Assembly: GCA_002786385.1 (NCBI GenBank)
Contig: PGCN01000010.1
Coordinates: 25,707 to 89,706 of the forward strand
Reading direction: 5' to 3'
DNA from: Flavobacterium sp. FEMGT703F
GTDB lineage: Bacteria; Bacteroidota; Bacteroidia; Flavobacteriales; Flavobacteriaceae
Length of the DNA stretch: 64,000 nucleotides
Shown: positions 1 through 6,378 of the stretch, one piece after another
Layout of the letters: the number at the start of each line of letters is the position of its first letter
Position numbering within the stretch: the stretch's first letter is position 1
Notes under the pieces: generated by a model
What the model was told of the DNA's origin: nothing
Databases searched by the model: none
What the model saw: the letters and a program-made list of their open reading frames with translations, nothing else
Position numbers and translations under genes: made by a program

Positions 1-269
1 TCAAAAGCCAACATACATTTGATTTGGTTTTGATGGATGTACATCTGCCGGGCATCAACGGTACCATTGCGACGCAAAATGTACGTGAATTCGATCCCAA
101 AATTCCAATTATAGCCTTAACCGCTATCTCCTTGAACGAAAATAGGGAAATGCTATTGTCTTTCGGGATGACAGATGTTATTACGAAACCTTTTGATCCT
201 GAGAATTTCTACCGAGTGATTGCTTACTGCCTTTCTAGCAATACTAATACTGCAAAATCAACTCTTTAA
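1..269 (+). CDS. Response regulator receiver domain, C-terminal part (5' end outside window)
   Basis: The reading frame is open from the window edge (codons from base 3) and ends in TAA at 267-269, so only the last ~88 residues are seen. They carry a CheY-like receiver domain: the phospho-acceptor Asp in LVLMDVHLPG (codon 36-38), the conserved Thr in ALTA and the conserved Lys in ITKPFDPE. The domain ends the protein with no DNA-binding region after it. This fits the receiver of a hybrid sensor histidine kinase, or a stand-alone receiver protein. The missing upstream part would decide. The gene converges on the purine nucleoside phosphorylase gene and overlaps its 3' end by 26 bases. Confidence 0.85.
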   Translation, partial: KSQHTFDLVLMDVHLPGINGTIATQNVREFDPKIPIIALTAISLNENREMLLSFGMTDVITKPFDPENFYRVIAYCLSSNTNTAKSTL

Positions 270-1056
270 TTAGGTGTCGAACATGCGGTTCTGCAGCATT
301 GGCGGCTTTTAAAACTTCCTCGTGAGTAATGGATTCCAAATGTTCTTCACTACCGATATCCGTGATAACAGAGATGCCGAACGTTTCCAATTCCATGTGA
401 CGCGCCACTATAACTTCGGGAACGGTTGACATACCAACACAATCGGCTCCAATGGTTTTCACCATTTTGTATTCGTGTAAGGTTTCAAAAGTTGGTCCTT
501 GTAATCCTAAATAAACACCGTCGAACAATTCGATGCTTGCTTTTTGAGCAATGTCTTTTACTTTGGCAATCATTTTCAAACTATACGGTTCACTCATGTT
601 GACAAAACGAGGACCGAAACGAGGATCATTTTTACCGCGCAACGGATGTTCAGGCATCATATTAATGTGGTCAGTTATAACCGCTATCGAACCTACTTTG
701 TAATTCGGATTAACACCGCCGGAAGCATTGGAAACAACGAGTTTAGTAACACCCAAATACTTCATTACACGAACCGGGAAAGTCACTTCCTGCATAGAAT
801 ATCCTTCGTAGTAGTGAAATCGCCCTTGCATGGCTACTACTTTCTTATCACCTATAGTTCCGAACACCAAAGCGCCTTTGTGACCTTCTACAGTGGAAAC
901 CGGAAAATTAGGTATTTCGCTGTAAGGCATAGTAAATTCTATAGCAATATCATCGGTAAAACTACCCAATCCTGAGCCTAAAATCACACCATATTCCGGT
1001 GTAAAATTGGTTTTATTTTTAATGTAATTAACGGTTTCCTGTACAAGTTCCCACAT
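244..1056 (-). CDS. punA: Purine nucleoside phosphorylase (trimeric PNP-I type)
   Basis: Predicted cytosolic purine salvage enzyme that cleaves purine (deoxy)ribonucleosides with phosphate to free base and (deoxy)ribose-1-phosphate. The 270 residues match the family length. Motifs in order: GSGLG (27-31, phosphate loop), GHK (58-60), GRFHYYEG (78-85), SNASGG, the GLQGPTFET base-site region and GMSTVPEV. The human PNP pair Asn243/His257 aligns with Asp233 and His245 here. Asn is typical of 6-oxopurine-specific enzymes, so the Asp may broaden specificity towards adenosine. The start codon overlaps the 3' end of lpxK by 29 bases, so the two are probably co-transcribed and translationally coupled. 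Confidence 0.93.
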   Translation of the reverse strand: MWELVQETVNYIKNKTNFTPEYGVILGSGLGSFTDDIAIEFTMPYSEIPNFPVSTVEGHKGALVFGTIGDKKVVAMQGRFHYYEGYSMQEVTFPVRVMKYLGVTKLVVSNASGGVNPNYKVGSIAVITDHINMMPEHPLRGKNDPRFGPRFVNMSEPYSLKMIAKVKDIAQKASIELFDGVYLGLQGPTFETLHEYKMVKTIGADCVGMSTVPEVIVARHMELETFGISVITDIGSEEHLESITHEEVLKAANAAEPHVRHLIKELILQY

Positions 1057-2047
1057 AATCTAAAATAATTTGATCAAAAGCCGTCGCGTTTGAAACCAAC
1101 CGACTCTTGATAGGTAAATAATATAATTGTTTTCGCAAAATTGCAGCCTCCAAACGTACAAAATCCTTTTCGGTTGTGACAATAATTTTTTCTCCGGCTT
1201 GCGATTTTAAAGCCTCAATCTCAGCGTTGGAAAAATGATGGTGATCGGGATATGAGATAACCATATCATTTTCAGCTTTCAAAAAATCGAAGAAAGGTTT
1301 GGGTTTGGCTATACCAGCCAACAAAATTTTCGCTTTATTTTTAATTTCTGATACTGACAAGCTATCCGTTGCACTGTAAACTTGATCGTCATAATCTACA
1401 AAACTGAAAAAAATCGGTTTGTCCAATCCAATCTTTTGCCTGATTTTTTCCTGCGCAATTTCGGAAATCGTATTGGGACATTTGGTGACAATTATCATAT
1501 CGGCTCTTTGTGCTCCGGAGCGACTTTCCCTGAGATTGCCGGTTGGCAGCATCCAATCGTTACAAAACAAATCGTCATAAGCCGTTAAGAGAATGTAAAA
1601 TCCGGCTTTTACTTTGCGGTGTTGAAAGGCATCATCGAGTAAAATAACATCGGGCTTATCTTTTTGCGCCAGTAATTGGGAAATCCCGTTTCGTCTGTCG
1701 GCATCAACGGCAACTTGTATCTGAGGGAATTTTTGAAAATACTGAAACGGTTCATCTCCGAGGACTTCCGCATTGGCATTGGCATCCGCCAGAATAAAGC
1801 CTTTCGATTTTCTTTTGTAACCTCTACTTAAAGTCGCTACTTTATATTGTGGTGAAAGCAAACGAATCAAATACTCTATCTGCGGTGTTTTTCCGGTGCC
1901 GCCAACACTAAGATTCCCTACAGCTATAATTGGAACATCAAAAGCATGCGATTTTAAAATCCCTTTATCATACAGATAATTTCGAATCGAAGTAATAAAG
2001 CCGTATAATACAGCTATCGGAAACAATAATTTTCGCAACCAAGTCAT
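1028..2047 (-). CDS. lpxK: Tetraacyldisaccharide 4'-kinase LpxK
   Basis: Phosphorylates the 4' position of the lipid A disaccharide precursor at the inner membrane, making lipid IVA. The 339-residue protein has an N-terminal hydrophobic membrane-associating segment (about 6-20), then the Walker A motif GNLSVGGTGKT (44-54), and further on DDAFQHR, the LpxK signature region. Length and order agree with the family. It is the first gene of a leftward pair with the nucleoside phosphorylase, which it overlaps by 29 bases. The pair has no obvious metabolic link. Confidence 0.95.
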   Translation of the reverse strand: MTWLRKLLFPIAVLYGFITSIRNYLYDKGILKSHAFDVPIIAVGNLSVGGTGKTPQIEYLIRLLSPQYKVATLSRGYKRKSKGFILADANANAEVLGDEPFQYFQKFPQIQVAVDADRRNGISQLLAQKDKPDVILLDDAFQHRKVKAGFYILLTAYDDLFCNDWMLPTGNLRESRSGAQRADMIIVTKCPNTISEIAQEKIRQKIGLDKPIFFSFVDYDDQVYSATDSLSVSEIKNKAKILLAGIAKPKPFFDFLKAENDMVISYPDHHHFSNAEIEALKSQAGEKIIVTTEKDFVRLEAAILRKQLYYLPIKSRLVSNATAFDQIILDYVGTCTGNR

Positions 2048-2098
2048 ACTACGAAAGTAATTATTTAGGACGAATGCACGAATTATTTTTAAATCTTT

Positions 2099-2106
2099 TA
2101 TCTTTG
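2099..2106 (+). promoter_or_regulatory. Candidate -7 box for the 2159 gene
   Basis: TATCTTTG matches the Bacteroidota -7 consensus TAnnTTTG. It lies between the divergent lpxK and the secreted-protein gene at 2159, which would give a leader of about 45 nt. No clear -33 TTTG is seen at the right distance, so this is a half-supported promoter. Confidence 0.4.
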
Positions 2107-2158
2107 AAGCTATAATGTCAAACAGCCAACTTGAATCAACTCAGCTGAACCATTCAAC

Positions 2159-2725
2159 ATGAAAACTAAAATTGCATTGTGCTTTTTTTTAGGCTTGTTC
2201 CAAATTACTGCTTTCGCTCAGGAAGCAGACAATGCGGCTATTCTCAAAATCATACTTAGCCAATATTACAAAAACGAAAAAGTAATTGCCAAAGGCCGAC
2301 TACAACTGTTGAGTCTTTATTGCCAAAAAGCGCCCAATAACGAAGAGGTTATTGAGGTAATCAACGGTCATTCCCTCCTGAAAAAAAATACAGCCGAAAT
2401 CAAAAAACAAATCATTATTGGCATAAACGAAGATTGGTCAAAAGAATACAATTTGCTGTTTGATAATCAACACCAATATTTGAAGAGTAAAGTCAACGAT
2501 TGCGTTTCCCTGGAAGCATTTCAAGAAATCAGTAAAAAATTCGGTGAAAACAACCAGCGTTTGCTCATCATCAATAAACCGATTTATTTTGCCAAAAACC
2601 ATTTTGCCTTGGTTAAAGTGGCTTTTTACAGAAACATCGAACACAATAGTGGCCGATTCTTATTGCTCGAAAAAGTCAACAACCAATGGATTATAAAGGA
2701 ATACTTGAATGAATGGGCAACGTAA
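2159..2725 (+). CDS. Hypothetical secreted/periplasmic protein
   Basis: I do not recognise a family. The 188-residue protein starts with a classical signal peptide (hydrophobic CFFLGLFQITA, cleavage likely after AFA before QE), so it should be exported. The mature part is basic, probably mixed alpha/beta, with two cysteines. The sequence GRFLLLEKVNNQWIIKEYL near the C-terminus resembles the terminal strands of NTF2-like or SnoaL-like domains, but this is only an impression. It overlaps the downstream lipoprotein gene by 13 bases, so the two are translated from one mRNA and may act together in the envelope. Confidence 0.8.
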   Translation: MKTKIALCFFLGLFQITAFAQEADNAAILKIILSQYYKNEKVIAKGRLQLLSLYCQKAPNNEEVIEVINGHSLLKKNTAEIKKQIIIGINEDWSKEYNLLFDNQHQYLKSKVNDCVSLEAFQEISKKFGENNQRLLIINKPIYFAKNHFALVKVAFYRNIEHNSGRFLLLEKVNNQWIIKEYLNEWAT

Positions 2726-3372
2726 ATTATAACATAAAAAAAATTATTTGCCTGATAGGTTTCATCACTTGCTTTTCTTGTAAGCAAGATAACCAAGCCA
2801 TTCAGATAAGCAACCCGGTACCTAAAAGAAATGTTCAAACGCAAAATGATTATTCCAAATCCAACTTTGATGCGTTCAAAACAGCCCTTTTTGAAAACGA
2901 CTTGGTAGCGCTAAAATCCTATATGCGATTCCCTATAGAAACCGACACTTATATGTCTTGGCATTATGCCAAGGAGCGAGATGCCGAAGGTGGCGAAGAC
3001 ATTTCGTTGACCAGTGATGAGTATGACCTCAACATGGAACAATTTTTTCCGGAAGCTTTATGTGCCGTGATTAAAAATGTCACTATAGACGAACTGGTAA
3101 GAAAAGAGAACATCTCTTTGTCTTTCACTGATGAGGAAGGCAAAGAATATGAAGTGGAATGTATTTATGAAGCACAACTGAACCAAATCTGTTTCCTGTA
3201 CATCGAAAAAAACACCATTCATATAAGAGATGAAAACGATAAGAGTCAAACGGAATACACCGAAGCAGAACTCGAAGCTTACCGAACAAAACGGTTTGAT
3301 GACATCCGTTACTTTTTCGATGTGGATAAAAACTGGCAAATCAAACTTACCAAAATTGACGCTTACAAATAA
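2713..3372 (+). CDS. Hypothetical lipoprotein
   Basis: The 219-residue protein begins with a lipoprotein signal: a basic start, a hydrophobic stretch, then a lipobox around FSC (Cys near residue 23) followed by KQDN. The mature region is acidic and rich in Glu and Asp. Its ends, SNFDAFKTALFENDLVALKSY and DKNWQIKLTKIDA, look like a helix-plus-sheet domain of the NTF2-like kind. No family is recognised with certainty. It overlaps the upstream secreted-protein gene (13 bases) and stops 3 bases before the Nif3-family gene, so the three, and the next gene at 4474, form a tight rightward run. Confidence 0.8.
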   Translation: MGNVNYNIKKIICLIGFITCFSCKQDNQAIQISNPVPKRNVQTQNDYSKSNFDAFKTALFENDLVALKSYMRFPIETDTYMSWHYAKERDAEGGEDISLTSDEYDLNMEQFFPEALCAVIKNVTIDELVRKENISLSFTDEEGKEYEVECIYEAQLNQICFLYIEKNTIHIRDENDKSQTEYTEAELEAYRTKRFDDIRYFFDVDKNWQIKLTKIDAYK

Positions 3373-3375
3373 AAT

Positions 3376-4470
3376 ATGAAAATAACAGCAATACTACCGG
3401 TTTTAGAAGAAATGGCTCCTTTAGCTTATGCCGAAGATTTTGACAACGTAGGCTTACTCGTAGGCAATGCCAATGCCGAAGTTACCGGAATCTTAGTTTG
3501 CCACGATGCGTTGGAAAGCGTAATCGATGAAGCCATTGCTAAAAAGTGCAACTTGGTGGTTTGCTTCCATCCTATTCTTTTTTCGGGCTTGAAAAAAATT
3601 ACCGGAAAAAATTATGTGGAACGCGCTGTACTCAAAGCCATCAAAAACGACATTGCCATTTATGCGGTTCATACGGCTTTAGACAATCACAAACACGGCG
3701 TGAACAAAATTTTCTGCAATGCACTTGGCTTGACCAACACCAAAATATTGGTTCCCAAAAAGAATTTCATCCAAAAATTAGTCACTTACACCATCCCCGA
3801 AAATGTAGAACAACTGCGCAATGCCCTATTCGACGCCGGAGCCGGAAAAATTGGCAATTACGAAGATTGCAGCTTCAACTCTAAAGGTATCGGAACTTAC
3901 ATGGGTAACGAAGACAGTAATCCTGAAATCGGTCAACGCTTCGAATTTGTAGAAAACGAAGAAATCAAAATCGAAGTCACTTTCGAGAAACACTTACAGT
4001 CTAAAATCCTCCAAGCACTTTTCAAAAATCACGTTTACGAAGAAGTAGCTTACGAAATATACGAATTGCAAAATGCCCACCAAAACATCGGACTTGGTAT
4101 GATAGGCGAACTCGAAAAACCAATGACGGAAGATGATTTCTTAGCCTTTGTGAAAGATAAAATGCAATGCGGCGGCATTCGTCACAGTGCTTTGCTCGGA
4201 AAATCCATTCAAAAAGTAGCCGTTTTAGGCGGCTCAGGAAGTTTTGCCATCGGGAATGCCAAACAAGCAGGCGCCGACATCTTTCTGACGGCCGATTTAA
4301 AGTACCACAACTTTTACGAAGCTGAAAATCAGTTGGTTTTAGCCGACATCGGGCACTTTGAAAGTGAAAGATTTACAAAAAATTATATTGTTGATTTTCT
4401 TAAGGAAAAAATTCTTAATTTTGCCATCATTTTTTCGGAAGAAAATACAAATCCAGTTAAGTACTTATAA
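3376..4470 (+). CDS. Nif3-like dinuclear metal centre protein (YqfO type)
   Basis: Member of the Nif3/DUF34 family, toroidal hexamers with a two-metal centre. Often annotated as GTP cyclohydrolase 1 type 2 homologues, but their physiological role is unsettled. The 364 residues correspond to the long form with an inserted central PII-like domain (about 130-230), as in Bacillus YqfO. Metal-site signatures are seen: CFHPILF (His of the first cluster), AVHTALDNHKHGVN and, at the C-terminus, ADIGHFESER. It sits 3 bases from the preceding gene and 3 bases from the coiled-coil gene at 4474. The Nif3 plus CT398-type coiled-coil pair is a recurrent arrangement in bacteria. Confidence 0.93.
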   Translation: MKITAILPVLEEMAPLAYAEDFDNVGLLVGNANAEVTGILVCHDALESVIDEAIAKKCNLVVCFHPILFSGLKKITGKNYVERAVLKAIKNDIAIYAVHTALDNHKHGVNKIFCNALGLTNTKILVPKKNFIQKLVTYTIPENVEQLRNALFDAGAGKIGNYEDCSFNSKGIGTYMGNEDSNPEIGQRFEFVENEEIKIEVTFEKHLQSKILQALFKNHVYEEVAYEIYELQNAHQNIGLGMIGELEKPMTEDDFLAFVKDKMQCGGIRHSALLGKSIQKVAVLGGSGSFAIGNAKQAGADIFLTADLKYHNFYEAENQLVLADIGHFESERFTKNYIVDFLKEKILNFAIIFSEENTNPVKYL

Positions 4471-4473
4471 AAT

Positions 4474-5253
4474 ATGGCGACTACAAAAGAACTAAGTGTT
4501 GAAGACAAATTAAGAGCTATCTACGACTTGCAAATCATAGATACCAGAATTGATGAAATCAGAAACGTTAGAGGAGAATTACCTTTAGAAGTGGAAGATT
4601 TAGAAGATGAAGTTACCGGCTTGAGCACTCGTTTAGACAAATTAAAAAGCGATTTACTTACTATAGAAGAACAAATCAAAGCCAAAAAAAGTGCCATCGA
4701 AGAGCATCAAGCGGCCATTAAAAAATACACCGAACAACAAAAAAATGTTCGCAATAACAGAGAATTCAACTCGTTAACCAAAGAAGTGGAATTCCAAGAA
4801 TTGGAAATCCAATTGGCTGAAAAACAAATCAAAGAATTAAAAGCTTCTATTGAACACAAAAAAGAAGTAATCGCTTCTTCTAAAGAGCGTTTGGAACAAA
4901 AAACCGCGCACTTAAAACACAAAAAAGCAGAATTAAACGATATCATGGCCGAAACCCAAAAAGAAGAAAACTTTTTGATGGAAAAATCAGCCGAGTTTGA
5001 AGCCTTAATCGAGGAGCGTTTATTAGCGGCTTACAAAAGAATCCGTTCCAGCGTCCGCAATGGTTTAGCAGTAGTATCTATCGAGCGTGGCGCTTCTGCA
5101 GGTTCGTTCTTTACGATTCCGCCGCAAACACAAGTGGAAATTGCAGCCCGCAAAAAAATCATCACCGATGAGCATTCAGGAAGAATCTTAGTAGATGCTG
5201 CCTTAGCGCAAGAAGAAAGAGAAAAAATGCAAGCATTATTTGCTAACTTATAA
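4474..5253 (+). CDS. CT398-type coiled-coil protein with degenerate zinc ribbon
   Basis: The 259-residue protein is a long antiparallel coiled coil (about residues 10-180, rich in Glu, Lys and Leu) followed by a small C-terminal domain. In relatives this end is a C4 zinc ribbon (CxxC - IPPQ - CxxC - GRIL). Here the scaffold IPPQ, KKII and SGRILVD is kept but the four Cys are replaced (Ser208, Ser211, Asp232, Ser235). The protein is therefore unlikely to bind zinc. Relatives such as Chlamydia CT398 have been linked to sigma-54 and type III secretion components, but no such partner is visible here. It closes the run of genes that starts at 2159 and is followed by a terminator. Confidence 0.88.
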   Translation: MATTKELSVEDKLRAIYDLQIIDTRIDEIRNVRGELPLEVEDLEDEVTGLSTRLDKLKSDLLTIEEQIKAKKSAIEEHQAAIKKYTEQQKNVRNNREFNSLTKEVEFQELEIQLAEKQIKELKASIEHKKEVIASSKERLEQKTAHLKHKKAELNDIMAETQKEENFLMEKSAEFEALIEERLLAAYKRIRSSVRNGLAVVSIERGASAGSFFTIPPQTQVEIAARKKIITDEHSGRILVDAALAQEEREKMQALFANL

Positions 5254-5258
5254 TAAGG

Positions 5259-5284
5259 AATCCCGACCAGTTCGGGATTTTTTT
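5259..5284 (+). terminator. Rho-independent terminator abutting the next start codon
   Basis: Stem ATCCCGA (5260-5266) and TCGGGAT (5272-5278) is followed by seven T to 5284. It follows the stop of the coiled-coil gene. The ATG of the next gene begins at 5285, directly after the T-run. Confidence 0.85.
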
Positions 5285-6127
5285 ATGAAGAAAATCCAAT
5301 ACTTTCTACTCACCAAATTGGTTGGTTTGTACATCAACCTCATCAGCTTCTTCAATCCCGAAAAAGCCAAGCAAATCGCCTATACCATTTTCAGCCAACC
5401 CCGAAAAGGCAAAATCAAAAACGGAAAACTCCCCAAAACGCTGCAAAGCGCCCAACAAGAAACACTACACTACGATGGCGAAAATTTCCAAGTCTACACT
5501 TGGTCGGGCAATGACGAAATCATTCTTCTCCTCCACGGCTGGGAAAGTAATGCCTCACGCTGGAAAAAACTATTGCAATACCTAAAACCACTTGGGAAAA
5601 CCATCATCGCTATCGATGCGCCGGCGCACGGCCAAAGTACCGGTAAAGAATTCAACGCACCTCGTTATGCCGAATTCATCCATGTGTTACTTCAAAAATA
5701 TCAGCCTAAAACGCTAATCGGTCACTCCATTGGCGGTGCTGCTATTGCCTTTTATTTGAACAAATATCCCAATGATCATATCGACAAAATTGTCTTGTTA
5801 GGCGCACCGTCCAGCTTTAAAAAAATCAGCGATAACTTTATCAGTTTATTGAGTTTGAACAAAAAAGTACAAAATCGTTTGGAACAATATTATCACGAAA
5901 AGTTCAACATCCACATTAACGATTTTGCCGGACACTTATTTGCCCAAAACTTCACCCAAAAAGCCATCATTGCTCATGATGCAGACGATTCGGTAATCAA
6001 AGTCGAAGAAGGCCGTCAATACGCCGCCGCCTGGAAAAACGCCATCTACATCGAAACCCAAGGCTTAGGCCACAGCATGCACGACAAAACACTATACCAA
6101 CAAATAGCCGAATTTGTCGGAGCGTAA
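5285..6127 (+). CDS. Alpha/beta hydrolase
   Basis: Alpha/beta-hydrolase fold enzyme of unknown substrate, 280 residues from the ATG at 5285. A longer frame from a TTG at 5240 would overlap the previous gene and run through its terminator hairpin, so I reject that start. The fold's landmarks are seen: oxyanion-loop motif LLHGWESNASRW, nucleophile elbow GHSIGG, a catalytic-acid region near HDADDSVIKVEE and the catalytic His in GLGHSMH. The N-terminus has one hydrophobic stretch (LVGLYINLISFF), suggesting membrane association. The start codon lies directly behind a terminator T-run, so either some read-through or a promoter inside the upstream gene must drive it. Confidence 0.88.
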   Translation: MKKIQYFLLTKLVGLYINLISFFNPEKAKQIAYTIFSQPRKGKIKNGKLPKTLQSAQQETLHYDGENFQVYTWSGNDEIILLLHGWESNASRWKKLLQYLKPLGKTIIAIDAPAHGQSTGKEFNAPRYAEFIHVLLQKYQPKTLIGHSIGGAAIAFYLNKYPNDHIDKIVLLGAPSSFKKISDNFISLLSLNKKVQNRLEQYYHEKFNIHINDFAGHLFAQNFTQKAIIAHDADDSVIKVEEGRQYAAAWKNAIYIETQGLGHSMHDKTLYQQIAEFVGA

Positions 6128-6155
6128 AGGCTCGCGCATTCTTGCTATCCATATT

Positions 6156-6198
6156 CCCGCTATACGCGCTACAAGGTAGCTAGCTTCTATCGGGGCTA
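6156..6198. repeat. Intergenic repeat element, short copy
   Basis: This stretch between the hydrolase and cyanophycin synthetase begins with CCCGCTATACG and ends with CTATCGGGGCTA. Both ends recur in the same order at 11731-11832, where they flank a longer insert. It is further elaborated by TAGCTAGC/GCTAGCTAGG repeats. It looks like a short MITE-like or REP-like element without coding capacity. The remaining 200 bases of this gap are AT-rich with no gene seen. Confidence 0.65.
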
Positions 6199-6378
6199 GC
6201 TAGGTTTTGTCTTTTGTTTCAGTAAACTTTAAACCACTGACTATCAGATTAAAAAAACAAACAGTAAGCGCTAAATTTTCTTTTTTAGGTTTTGTTTAAA
6301 AAACTTGTCGAATAAAGACAATTATTTCCTATTTTTAACAAAATCATTACACAATCACATTACAATTCCTTCTACTTT

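Noticed and set aside
544..975. 143-codon rightward frame
   Set aside because: Lies wholly antisense to the purine nucleoside phosphorylase, whose motifs are complete; no promoter or domain on the plus strand.
3546..3884. 112-codon frame inside the Nif3 gene
   Set aside because: Out-of-frame shadow with low-complexity basic sequence; the Nif3 frame has clear metal-site motifs.
5240..5284. Upstream TTG start for the alpha/beta hydrolase
   Set aside because: Would overlap the preceding gene and read through the terminator hairpin; the added residues are unlike any start of the family.
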